Part shown: positions 18,401 through 23,716 of the stretch, in pieces | Layout: each line of letters opens with the position of its first letter | Position numbering within the stretch: the stretch's first letter is position 1 | DNA from: Eutypella sp. D-1 | Lineage: Eukaryota; Ascomycota; Sordariomycetes; Xylariales; Diatrypaceae | Reading direction: 5' to 3' | Length of the DNA stretch: 23,716 nucleotides | NCBI GenBank assembly: GCA_023313575.1 | Contig: JAJTTP010000049.1 | Location: 1 to 23,716 of the forward strand | Notes under the pieces: model-generated | The model's database searches: none | Told to the model about the DNA's origin: nothing | The model's input: the letters and a program-made list of their open reading frames with translations, nothing else | Made by a program: the position numbers and the translations under genes

Positions 18401-21400
18401 AGTACTATTTTTTAAATCAACCCCTTCATAGTCAGTCGACACCAATTTTTGTGAAGCAGCAGACACCGAATATGACCTGGAACCACAAAACCGAGACCCG
18501 GTACACCCCAAAAAATAAGGGCTTCGCAGAGATAGAATAATAACTTTTAAACCTATTAATGTAATTAGATACACCAATAGAAAAACTGCTACACTGGCTA
18601 CTACTACTTAGAGTAGCTCGGGCTACAAAAAGTACAAAAAAAAGAAGAATCAAAAACAAACAAATATATAGCAATAGAAAACTTGAAAAACTAATATTAT
18701 CACCATCATCCATTGCTCAAAACGCTAAACTTTTCTCTGTTAACAAACCACCTATACTTAAAGGTACTATTTTTCTTCCTTCCTTATAGAATAATTTGTG
18801 AAGTTCTGTTATAGATGTAAGCTGGCGAGTTGTAAAATAAAGTGAAGATGTGTTAAAAGCCTTTCTTTCTGCAGTTTTTAGACTTACGTTGACTGTACCT
18901 AAATATTTAAATCTTTCAAACAAATGTTCAATATATTCTCTGTGAATTATTGATTGTTCAAATCTCATAAAAGCATTTTCAGGGTTTTTTCTAGATATAA
19001 ACAAATCCCCTAGAATCAAACCAAATAATATCTCATAATCCTCTCTGTTTATTAAAGGAAAACTACTCTTACTATAACCTTTTTTTTAACAGTTATCACC
19101 CTTGTACTTTCTGTACTTTTTGAGTAAGATCTGGTTGAAAAGGTAAGTTTTTCAAACTTTCTATTACTATATAACAAGATTAGATCATATCACATATAAA
19201 TATACCTGAAGATAGCCGTAGGGTAGACTTATTAACATTAAATCTTACAATAATAGCTAACAGTCAACGGAATAACCTCTTAATTATTTTGTCGGTTCAC
19301 CTTTAAGCATCAGGTAGACAATAATTTATTATCATGCTAGTGGGAATAATCAATTGTATTAAAGGTTACTTCAGATAATTTATATAAGGGCGTTTGATCG
19401 TTGAAGTCTAACTCTAAATCTAATCAACCGGCTTTGCTTTTAAATATTTATAATTTAAAGAAATTATACATAATTAAATGCGATTTATAAAAAATTAAAC
19501 ACTAAACCCTATATAGTATTTAAACAGCTGCTTAGATTTATAGATATAACCTGCGGATTGTTTAAAAGATAGTTTATAATATAAACCAGATACCTGTTGT
19601 ATTATTATTTTAAAGGTCCCCGCAATTTGCCCTTTTCACATCGATCGACCCCCGATGCCCCTTTGAATTCTTACTTTTTTCAAAAGGATTAACTGGGTCT
19701 ATACCCATAGGAGGTCATTGTGCCCCCAGTTCAACTGTCGGTGTTAGCGCGCTATGAAAAAACGCTCAGAACACACTTAAAAAGAATAAAGCTTCAGTCA
19801 CTATAAATAAAAGAATACCAAAGTTTAATCCTTTTTGGACTGAGCCAGTATGATTTCCTAAAAAAGTCTACCCATTAGTATATTATCACTACACTATCGG
19901 ACTATATCATATTTAATGGGTTTGAAAAATAACGCATAAAATTTTTACGTGTAGTCTCTGAGGATCCTACTGGGATAATTATACGTCCTTTGGTTTCCTG
20001 CTGATTGTCTTATATTATAAGATTTCCCAGCACATAGTAAAATTTTTACGAGGGCACTTTATAATACATATCTTTTGCTTTATATAAATTTTCCTACCTG
20101 TCGCGAAGCCTAGCCTTTAAAAATCCAAATTTGATACGTTATATTTGGTATGTGACTAAGGATTTTAGTTTATTTTTTTTTAAGAGGCTAACCTGTGTAG
20201 CATTTAAAAGACAAAGCCACTAAACTTCTGATGCATCTAAACCTATTAAAGATCTAATATCTAATCTCCCTTTTTCAGTAAGATGTTCCTTGGATCTTAT
20301 CATATAGTAAACAGTACTTCATTTATTATAATTATCTCATTTTTCGCCTAATAAAGGATATTTTGAAAAATAATTTACAAGAAGCTCAATATTATCTATA
20401 GACGTCACAGATAAAGATAATACCTCTGAATGTGATTTATTACTATTATAACTTTTCACAGTACATCTTAAGAACGAGGCTAAATTTTCCATAAAAGGGA
20501 GCATATTGGAAGATGTAGGCTTATCATATGCACGTTGATCTAACCTAAATTTTAAACTTACACTTTCACTTACAGATCTTTTACGAGTCCCAGACTTAGG
20601 TTTACTTTCCACATATTTAATACCAAAATGTCCATCAGCTTCTGTAAAACCTGTAAATCAACTATTATCTCCAAAATTAGAAGTATCTAATAAACTTTCT
20701 GCTATATCTAAGGAGTATTTAATATTAAAAGATTTAATCAAATCATTAAATCTTTTATTTTTAGGTGTTCTTAGTTTACCATGCATTAATTTAATACAAA
20801 TAAGAATTCCTTCTTTATCTCCAATAATATAACGAAGTGTACTATTTCCTGAAGTTTGAAAACGACCTATACCTCCTAATTCTGACTGAAGATAAGCATA
20901 CATACCTATATTATTAACATGTGAAGTAAACACTATTCTAGGATTAAGTATTCTATTCATTGTTGTAGTTCCTAAAGCAGGAATAGAAATAGATCCATCA
21001 CCCTCTAGAAGACCTGCTAAGTAATAACCTAAACTATTTTTATCCTTTTTATAAAGGGAAGATTCCCTTTTAGGATATAAGCGTAAATTTGAATTATAAG
21101 TACTTAAGGCTTGTTTTACATCTTCAATAGGAATAGCTTTAGCTGTGTTTAAATAAAAAAAATTCAATGTATATTGTATTAACCGCGACGTTACAGTACC
21201 CTCACTAACTATATCTCTGAATCAGAATGACATAGATAAAACTAATGACACAAGAGCTAAAAAAAATACATTATGTCCCTGACTAAAACTATGCATAGAT
21301 AATGCTCCACAACTAGTTAAAGCAAATAAACTAATACTAGTATTCAAAGGTCATGGTGAAGGAGATACTAAGTGGAAAGGATGATTTTGAAAATTACTTC

Positions 21401-21416
21401 TTACTATTTCAGTCAT
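9435..21416 (-). CDS. cox3: cytochrome c oxidase subunit 3, eight exons
   Basis: Core subunit III of respiratory complex IV, a multi-span inner-membrane protein. Exons (minus strand): E1 21198-21416, E2 19685-19867, E3 17216-17241, E4 15436-15460, E5 14161-14257, E6 11406-11486, E7 9827-9948, E8 9435-9491. Joined they give 269 codons plus TAA, the usual COX3 length. E1 starts MTEIVRSNFQNHPFHLVSPS; E2 carries FWAFFHSALTPTVELGAQWP; E5 has VTYAHHSLIQGKRKGALYGS; E6 has SSFTISDGIFGTSFFFATG; E7 starts HGFHVLIGTAF and has HHVGFEGAILYW; E8 is FVDVVWLFLYVSIYYWGS. Several Trp are TGA. Each joint keeps the frame, and all except E4/E5 obey exon-last-U and intron-last-G. The E4/E5 joint is uncertain: E5 could start 14257 or 14263, or the joint could shift to read SSGVTVTY. 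E3 and E4 are micro-exons. The start ATG lies 87 nt downstream of tRNA-Val, so processing at the tRNA probably frees the mRNA 5' end (inference). Confidence 0.96.
9492..9826 (-). mobile_element. cox3 intron 7, 335-nt group I intron without an ORF
   Basis: Lies between Trp-His and Phe-Val-Asp of COX3; E7 ends CAT and the intron ends in G (AAGTTTG). The core on the minus strand, 9570-9660, reads ACCGTCGGTG, CTACAGACTGGATCA and TGTACAGTCG, closely matching intron 4 and more loosely intron 3. No reading frame of note; probably a derivative that lost its HEG. Confidence 0.8.
9949..11405 (-). mobile_element. cox3 intron 6, group I
   Basis: Splits the Phe codon before His-Gly-Phe-His of COX3; E6 ends in U and the intron ends in G (TTTTG) before TTCATGGG. 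Near its 3' end the minus strand carries GATTCAACGACAAAAAATC (R-like) and GATGACATTGTCTAAAC (S-like). The ORF is upstream of this core and joined to exon 6. Confidence 0.82.
10384..11405 (-). CDS. LAGLIDADG homing endonuclease, cox3 intron 6
   Basis: Runs in frame from cox3 exon 6 for about 340 codons to TAA, with TGA as Trp. After a hydrophobic stretch and KRLYSTASPR comes PYWVTGFADAESSFSIKL (first motif; the final acidic residue is followed by SS instead of G), then domain 1 with NVIIPHFDKYPLITQKNADY, the linker PELRPKVNS, PNWLAGFVDGEGCFYVNV (second motif) and domain 2 with NYPLLGVKSMDFQDFCEVAK and KGHLTPEGLKKI. It is intact and closely resembles both HEG copies in intron 5, so it is the likely relative or source of the nested copy. 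Probably functional. Confidence 0.88.
11970..12395 (-). pseudogene. LAGLIDADG domain 2 of the outer HEG, cox3 intron 5
   Basis: Begins just after the stop of the inner HEG with a duplicated motif start: WLAGFV, then HPNWLAGFVDGEGYFYVKV. The domain continues VSMQFSITQHVRDELLFTKL, YLGCGKIEKSSTR, RYPLHGIKSMDYLDFYKV and KSHLTPEGLKKI to a stop at 11970. It is the partner expected for domain 1 at 13390-14139. The 15-bp direct repeat at 12346-12360 and 12373-12387 (one mismatch, 27-bp period) marks its 5' edge. The frame itself is open. Confidence 0.78.
12346..12387. repeat. 27-bp-period direct repeat at a nested-HEG junction
   Basis: AAACCTGCCAGTCAA (12346-12360) and AAACCCGCCAGTCAA (12373-12387) differ at one base. 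On the minus strand they encode the start of the second LAGLIDADG motif twice (WLAGFV). Their place at the edge of the inner HEG suggests a duplication made by insertion or repair. Confidence 0.75.
12401..13380 (-). pseudogene. inner LAGLIDADG HEG, cox3 intron 5 (one frameshift)
   Basis: A complete second HEG placed inside the first. Leader LEEKRLYSTNVVSESN (compare KRLYSTASPR of the intron 6 enzyme), first motif CPYWVSGFADAESSFSL, domain 1 with IPHFDKYPLVTHKLADYLLF, then PNWLTGFVDGEGCFYVLV (second motif), and domain 2 through FVVTKIGDILGKIIPFF. There an A8 run (12558-12565, plus strand) shifts the frame; after a one-base correction KYPLQGVKSLDLRDFCAVAK and KSHLTLEGMRKIKSL follow to a stop TAA at 12401. 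Homology is to the intron 6 enzyme. The single lesion is in a homopolymer, so a working gene is possible if it is a sequencing error. Confidence 0.78.
13528..13594. repeat. long AT-rich hairpin insertion in the outer HEG
   Basis: An inverted repeat (CCTTTCTCTTCA and TGAAGAGAAAAGG, with T- and A-runs outside) plus a short GAGACAGGCGCG tail separates ADYL from LFKQGIELL, which are adjacent in related enzymes. It shifts the frame. It shares its CTTCAAC...GTGAAG centre with hairpins at 1815-1861 and 22302-22356. Confidence 0.75.
13731..13762. repeat. 32-bp GC-rich hairpin insertion
   Basis: AAACCCCCGC and GCGGGGGTTT flank a 12-nt loop: a perfect 10-bp inverted repeat. It interrupts the conserved QSFFGVGT segment of a LAGLIDADG domain 1; deleting it restores the family sequence across the joint. 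Much more GC-rich than its surroundings. Confidence 0.85.
14698..15435 (-). CDS. LAGLIDADG_2-type endonuclease, cox3 intron 4, altered C-terminus
   Basis: In frame with micro-exon E4. Contains LLGSLLGDGSMEKSKDGY (first catalytic helix), FYQKGDHIEYLIWLH, then HYLSPIALAIWIMDDGTW (second catalytic helix) and STDNFTLSEVKLLVHIL, the domain order of the LAGLIDADG_2 family. About 245 residues in the intron part. After SNLHLLR the frame runs into a palindromic GC cluster (14738-14757) and ends with GEAHPLFHLL... and TAA. The other frame just downstream reads SPFMHPYFLYKLN and stops at 14678, which is the usual C-terminus of this family. The insertion has therefore replaced the native tail. Activity is uncertain. 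Confidence 0.8.
14738..14757. repeat. GC-rich palindromic cluster inside the intron 4 HEG
   Basis: GGGGTGGGCTTCGCCCC stands out from AT-rich surroundings. It is self-complementary around a GAAG/CTTC centre and has caused a frame change in the endonuclease C-terminus. The core GGCTTCGC recurs at 18519, 20103, 22281, 23115 and 23192. Confidence 0.7.
15461..17215 (-). mobile_element. cox3 intron 3, group I
   Basis: Inserted within the Val codon after Leu-Asn-Thr: E3 ends ACAGT and the intron ends in GTTG before E4 (AATACTATTATC). The core is downstream of the ORF, around 15585-15680. Read on the minus strand it has GACCGTCGGC, then CTACAGATTGG and GTACAATCGG, which can form a P7-like pairing. 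The same arrangement recurs in introns 4 and 7, so the three introns look related. Confidence 0.8.
15760..17215 (-). CDS. LAGLIDADG homing endonuclease with C-terminal DNA-binding tail, cox3 intron 3
   Basis: The frame continues from micro-exon E3 (after LNTV) for about 485 codons to TAA at 15760, with TGA as Trp. First motif KWFVGFSDAEGMFNITQ about 110 residues in; second motif SWLLGFIEGDGSFSLER about 240 residues in. After the second domain there is an extra tail of about 110 residues (PSGEVLVMPNLAKAAEFINV, then FNTLQRRL) resembling the NUMOD/IENR helix-turn-helix repeats that follow the catalytic domains of some intron nucleases. A related tail occurs in the decayed gene at 8227-9433, so the two probably share ancestry. 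No frameshift seen; likely functional. Confidence 0.88.
17339..17363. repeat. short palindrome at the end of the HEG fragment in cox3 intron 2
   Basis: TCAACTACTCC-TAC-GGAGTAGTTGA: an 11-bp perfect stem with a 3-nt loop. It truncates the LAGLIDADG_2 C-terminal fragment. Confidence 0.75.
17346..17459 (-). pseudogene. C-terminal fragment of the split LAGLIDADG_2 endonuclease
   Basis: A short frame reading DHRSGYIFNTSGFTLEDVKV then LQAALNDNWGLETS resembles the segment that follows the MDDG helix in LAGLIDADG_2 enzymes (compare STDNFTLSEVKLLVHIL of the intron-4 enzyme in this same gene). It picks up in sense where the frame at 18699 stops, with the complete HEG in between. After ETS the frame meets an 11-bp inverted repeat (17339-17363) and terminates at TAG, so its own C-terminus is also lost. 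Confidence 0.65.
17534..18607 (-). CDS. LAGLIDADG homing endonuclease nested in cox3 intron 2
   Basis: Double-motif LAGLIDADG_1 enzyme, open in table 4. A leader with a hydrophobic stretch and RFCGSRSYSVSA precedes WYVTGFSDAEGSFHIQM (first motif) and, after about 120 residues including PHFDKYPLITQKRLDYQLL, WLSGLIEGEGCFFVKL (second motif). The C-terminal block has KHPLLGNKAKDFQSF and KNKAHLTESGLQKI and ends at TAA. The conserved Trp before each motif is TGA. The start is uncertain: the frame is open from a TAA near 18610, and no ATG stands out. It is not in frame with a cox3 exon, unlike the HEGs of introns 1, 3, 4 and 6, and it sits exactly where the LAGLIDADG_2 gene is interrupted. Confidence 0.82.
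18699..19170 (-). pseudogene. N-terminal half of a LAGLIDADG_2 endonuclease, interrupted
   Basis: The reading frame contains LFGLILGDLFISRKN (first LAGLIDADG helix), then SIIHREYIEHLFERFKYLG, TSSLYFTTRQL and ELHKLFYKEGRKIVP, and reaches the second catalytic helix SLAFWAMDDGD before homology stops at about 18699. This order (LIxGD near the start, hydrophobic-W-x-MDDG in the middle) is typical of the LAGLIDADG_2 family. The expected C-terminal third is not next to it but about 1.24 kb away at 17459-17346. A run of eight T (19080-19087, plus strand) shifts the frame between an upstream leader containing STRSYSKSTEST and the conserved body. Read as a gene split by insertion of the neighbouring HEG; the homopolymer shift could be a sequencing error. 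Confidence 0.72.
19171..19620 (-). other. non-coding 5' part of cox3 intron 2
   Basis: No frame of note. Contains the Q-like block near 19555 and AGACTTCAACGATCAAACG near 19400, which may be the R region. Otherwise AT-rich loops. Confidence 0.45.
20103..20166. repeat. dispersed hairpin element, cox3 intron 1 copy
   Basis: AAAATCC (20120-20126) pairs with GGATTTT (20160-20166) around TTGATACGTTATATTTGG. Compared with the rnl copy the innermost pair changes from U-A to C-G on both sides. It is preceded by the GC cluster GCGAAGCCTAGCC. Confidence 0.6.
20220..21197 (-). CDS. LAGLIDADG homing endonuclease in cox3 intron 1
   Basis: The frame runs straight on from cox3 exon 1, so the enzyme is probably released by proteolysis of an exon-intron fusion (known for this class; inferred here). 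About 325 intron-encoded residues. Two LAGLIDADG motifs are visible: YLAGLLEGDGSIS about 55 residues into the intron part, and WFTGFTEADGHFGIKY near the middle, each with the acidic metal-binding residue near its end. Internal TGA codons (20655-20657 and 20334-20336) fall at Trp positions, so the frame is open in table 4 down to TAG at 20220. No frameshift was seen, so this looks like a functional site-specific DNA endonuclease or maturase that homes into intronless cox3. Confidence 0.88.
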
Positions 21417-21503
21417 TTACCTTTATTTATTAATAAATTAAAAGCATACAAAGTATATAATTTAAATTTTTAAGAAAGAAAAGAACTTATTGCTTTGCTT
21501 CTT

Positions 21504-21575
21504 TAAGAAATAGGTGATTCGAACACCCAACCCTCCGTGTGTAAGACGACTGCTCTACCATTGAGCTAATTTCTT
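21504..21575 (-). tRNA. trnV(uac): tRNA-Val (UAC)
   Basis: 72-nt cloverleaf. Acceptor AAGAAAT/ATTTCTT with discriminator A, D arm GCTC-AATGGTA-GAGC, anticodon loop CTTACAC (anticodon TAC) and T arm GGGTG-TTCGAAT-CACCT. It lies 87 nt upstream of the cox3 start codon. Confidence 0.9.
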
Positions 21576-22541
21576 TTAGATTAAACTTTTTTAATCTATT
21601 AATCTTATCCTATATCCTTCGGTGGCTACGCCCACAGAAGCGATTCATAGGTAAATTTTTCCCAGGTGGCGCAGATTACTAATATAGTTATATTTTATGT
21701 AAAGATCACAGGATTTTATTAACCTTTTATCAATTTTTGGATTATTTTAGAGTTATATTTATTAAATGAAAGATTAATAATTCAGAGCTCGCGAATTTAT
21801 AACTAAAAATAATCCAAAAAAAAGAATAAATAAAGCAAGCTCTGGGGGGTTTACTTGTTATATTATAAATTAAACTTAAAATATACATTGTAATATTTTT
21901 AATTATATTTAATTTGTTAAAAAAAAAAAATAATTCCATCTCATATTTATAAATAAAACCACTTACTAATAATTTTTAGTTTTAAACCTACTACAGAAAC
22001 GAGATAGGTATTGGGGTACTTTACATTAGGATTGTATATCCTGTATCTAAGAATCGCTATTTAAATTATCAATTAAAAAAAAAGTATGGATCAATAAATA
22101 ACTAGTTATGAAAGCAATAGAACTAAAAATATAAGTGAGAATATAAAATTGAAAATCTCAAATTGATAAACGATAATGGAAAACGGAAACATTTATTCAA
22201 CATCCTCATAAATTACAACATCGGGTAGGCGAGAGACCCTTCTAAAATAATATGTACACCCTCTTATTAAAGGTCATTTTCTGCGAAGCCACATTTGGGT
22301 TAAAAAAAGAAAATCTTCAACAATATAGAATAAATGAGTGAAGATTTTCTTTTTTTTTTCACTGATTGAACTCTTTTAAGCACTTGACCTCCACCTTGGT
22401 TTTTAAGGGTATTTTCATTCATTACACCCTGATTATGTAATTCAGCAGTTAACAACTGCTCTTACCTTTTATTGGCTATCTGCCAATGCCTGACTATTAT
22501 AACAAGTTGAAGATTCATGATATAAAGCATGATATCAACCT
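21576..22541. other. spacer upstream of tRNA-Val, no recognisable gene
   Basis: About 965 bp of very AT-rich sequence. Short hydrophobic frames (e.g. 21742-21939) have no family signature and follow from AT bias. It holds a GC cluster (GGTGGCTACGCCCACAGAAGC near 21622), the hairpin at 22302-22356 and the smaller inverted repeat GCAGTTAACAACTGC near 22446. A promoter for the tRNA-Val-cox3 unit may lie here, but no motif was recognised. Confidence 0.5.
22302..22356. repeat. hairpin of the CTTCAAC/GTGAAG family, copy 3
   Basis: AAAAAAAGAAAATCTTCA (22302-22319) is the exact reverse complement of TGAAGATTTTCTTTTTTT (22339-22356), an 18-bp stem. In spacer sequence, just after a GCGAAGCC cluster (22283-22290). 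Confidence 0.8.
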
Positions 22542-23110
22542 TTATGTCGCTTCATTACTCACATATGCTATTTTTGTATTAGCTTCTGCACAATCCTTCT
22601 TTAGAATATTCCTTAAATTTTCCCTCACTAATTGCAAAGCTCTTAATTGTTCATCAGAAGACACATCATTTAAAAGACTCAATTGATTATCAATATTACC
22701 CAAAACAATATTTAAAGCAATAATAGCTACAGAAGCAACAAATTCAGGCAGTGCTTCCAATTTAAAAGGCATAGCTTTTAAAGTATTATTAGATAAAGGT
22801 GGATAATTAATTATTTGTAAAAATTTATAATTAATATTTAGATAAAATACAGGTTTATATATATCTAATATATAATTGAAATACCCTATATAAAAGTGTA
22901 ACCTATAAATTGTATCATCCCTTGAGTGCTGAATAAGAGTAAAAGTTAAACGAATATTAAACCTGTTTTTACTTATGATTCGGCTACTCCTATAAGGAAA
23001 TGACCTTATCCTGAAGTAAAAACAGCCAATCATTGAGGGTCTGGTATAACCGGATTTATATTAACAGGTCTAATAACCAGAGCTAATTGAGGGAAAACGG
23101 AATTTTTCAG
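22542..23110 (-). pseudogene. decayed LAGLIDADG fragment fused to unknown sequence
   Basis: Just upstream of the long frame are an inter-domain linker and motif remnant, INPVIPDPQWLAVFTSG, then a stop and GHFLIG. The 163-codon frame from 23033 continues in another register with FNIRLTFTLIQHSRDDTIYR, like the beta strand and helix after the second LAGLIDADG motif. After about residue 75 it becomes unrelated: LPEFVASVAIIALNIVLGN, then SSDEQLRALQLVRENLRNIL, a helical-looking C-terminus ending at 22542. The tail's origin is unknown. It may be chance readthrough or a captured piece of another gene. Confidence 0.55.
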
Positions 23111-23250
23111 ATGTGCGAAGCTACCGGAGGGGCATTCTCATTCCCTAGGCTCTTGCCTAACCTTCAGTTAGCTAAAGCTAAGCCGAAGGCTAGCTTCGCT
23201 TATCCTGATCCCGAAGGGATATGGATCGGAAAAAGGAGCCGCAACAAACT
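23110..23250. repeat. cluster of GC-rich palindromes
   Basis: Several short GC palindromes in a row: GCGAAGCTACCGGAGG, TTAGCTAAAGCTAA, AGCCGAAGGCT and GATCCCGAAGGGATATGGATC. It separates the LAGLIDADG linker remnant from sequence further upstream, so it probably grew by repeated insertion inside a dead HEG. Confidence 0.65.
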
Positions 23251-23284
23251 TCGAAGAATGTAACTATCGCATATTTCTCATAAT

Positions 23285-23708
23285 TTATATCTCATCCTTA
23301 AACCCCTCTTCAGAATATCTAGTTATAGTAAAGAGAGTATCTTTACCTAAATCCATCAGAAACGGTCCATCTATTGTTGCTTCAGTCAACACTGCCCCCC
23401 CTTTTTCCAAGAATGCTAATAACTTATGCTACAGTATCATCATTGACTTCACTTACCATAATAACCACTATACTTACATATCCTTGTTTTCCCACAACTA
23501 GATTTAAGACATTTTTATTATCCGGATCAAAAGCATAAAGATGTGCACCAATATCCTTATTTGTAATATTAGTGTATACATGAAATTCAAATCTATAAGA
23601 ATAATTCTTATCCAAATTATATACAATATTCGTAATTTGTGAAATTAATTTATAGGGTGCTTCCACTAGAACTTTTTCTCTTTCTCGTACAATTTGACCA
23701 TTTATCAT
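23285..23708 (-). pseudogene. unrecognised ORF, one frameshift, possibly cut by the window edge
   Basis: From ATG at 23708 the first frame (MINGQIVREREKVLVEAPYK, then FEFHVYTNITNKDIGAHLYA, VVGKQGYVSIVVIMVSEVN) ends at 23424. A one-base shift restores LLAFLEKGGAVLTEATIDGP, FLMDLGKDTLFTITRYSEEG and a stop at 23285, giving about 140 residues with well-behaved amino-acid composition. The first frame is open to the edge, so the start could be outside. No LAGLIDADG, GIY-YIG, RT or respiratory-chain motif was seen. An accessory mitochondrial gene, for instance a plasmid-derived fragment, is a guess with no motif support. Confidence 0.5.
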
Positions 23709-23716
23709 AAAGTTAG

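Larger units (their letters stand above)
17242..19684 (-). mobile_element. cox3 intron 2, group I, two-ORF intron
   Basis: Inserted between Asn-Pro and Phe-Glu-Leu-Pro of COX3; E2 ends in U (CCT) and the intron ends in G (GGTTG). The 5' part holds a P-like block AAATTGCGGGGACC near 19625 and a Q-like AATCCGCAGG near 19555; R and S blocks were not pinned down. It contains a broken LAGLIDADG_2-type gene whose two halves are separated by a complete LAGLIDADG_1-type gene. About 2.4 kb in all. Confidence 0.8.
19868..21197 (-). mobile_element. cox3 intron 1, group I
   Basis: Sits between Ser-Glu-Gly (E1 ends GGT) and Thr-Phe-Leu-Gly (E2). The intron ends in TAG just before E2. Downstream of the endonuclease frame the classic conserved blocks appear in order on the minus strand: P-like TGCTGGGAAA near 20030, Q-like AATCAGCAGG near 20005, R-like TCAGAGACTACA near 19960 and S-like GATATAGTCC near 19900. 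The ORF lies 5' of this core and is read through from exon 1. Between the ORF stop and the core is a short hairpin element that recurs in rnl (see 20103-20166). Confidence 0.85.

Noticed and set aside
21742..21939. Hydrophobic 65-codon frame, considered as atp8 or a nad gene
   Set aside because: No match to the N-terminal or other hallmarks of atp8, nad3 or nad4L; low-complexity AT-rich sequence gives such frames by chance.
22486..22686. Plus-strand frame of 66 codons
   Set aside because: Antisense to the better supported minus-strand frame; no motif, and no other plus-strand gene exists in the window.
1..23716. CRISPR arrays, insertion sequences, bacterial-type operons
   Set aside because: No regularly spaced repeats and no transposase; all repeats are palindromes, tandem repeats or intron families typical of fungal mitochondria.

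Overview
The window is part of a fungal mitochondrial genome. It is AT-rich, every recognisable gene is on the minus strand, and TGA must be read as tryptophan (mould mitochondrial code, table 4): conserved Trp positions of COX3 and the Trp just before LAGLIDADG motifs are TGA. Read with the standard code, almost every reading frame looks chopped into pieces; with table 4 they join. The intron density, a LAGLIDADG-carrying group II intron in the large rRNA gene and many short GC-rich palindromes suggest a filamentous, perhaps basidiomycete, fungus. The phylum is an inference only.

Layout in transcription order (right to left): (1) 23708-21576, an accessory spacer with an unrecognised frameshifted ORF, a decayed LAGLIDADG fragment fused to unknown sequence, GC clusters and hairpins. 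(2) tRNA-Val(UAC). (3) cox3, 21416-9435: eight exons (two of only 26 and 25 nt) and seven introns turn an 810-nt coding sequence into about 12 kb; the joined product is 269 aa. Introns 1, 3, 4 and 6 carry LAGLIDADG homing endonuclease genes (HEGs) fused in frame to the upstream exon. Introns 2 and 5 each hold one HEG inserted inside another. Intron 7 is a 335-nt intron without an ORF. (4) A decayed free-standing LAGLIDADG gene overlapping the cox3 stop, 9433-8227. (5) tRNA-Ile(GAU), tRNA-Ser(UGA), tRNA-Pro(UGG). (6) rnl, the 5' part of the large-subunit rRNA gene, from about 7395 to the left edge. It is interrupted by one group II intron with an intact LAGLIDADG gene and at least four group I introns, two associated with broken GIY-YIG genes.

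The conserved genes are ordinary; the interest is in the mobile layer. Intron families appear to have multiplied locally (introns 3/4/7 and 5/6 of cox3; two near-twin group I cores 2 kb apart in rnl). HEGs have landed inside HEGs twice. Several small palindromic elements lie inside or beside HEG frames, and some have broken them. Many of the frameshifts fall in homopolymer runs, so sequencing error must be excluded before those genes are called dead. Group I splice sites in cox3 were placed using protein continuity plus the last-exon-U / last-intron-G rule, which holds for six of the seven introns.
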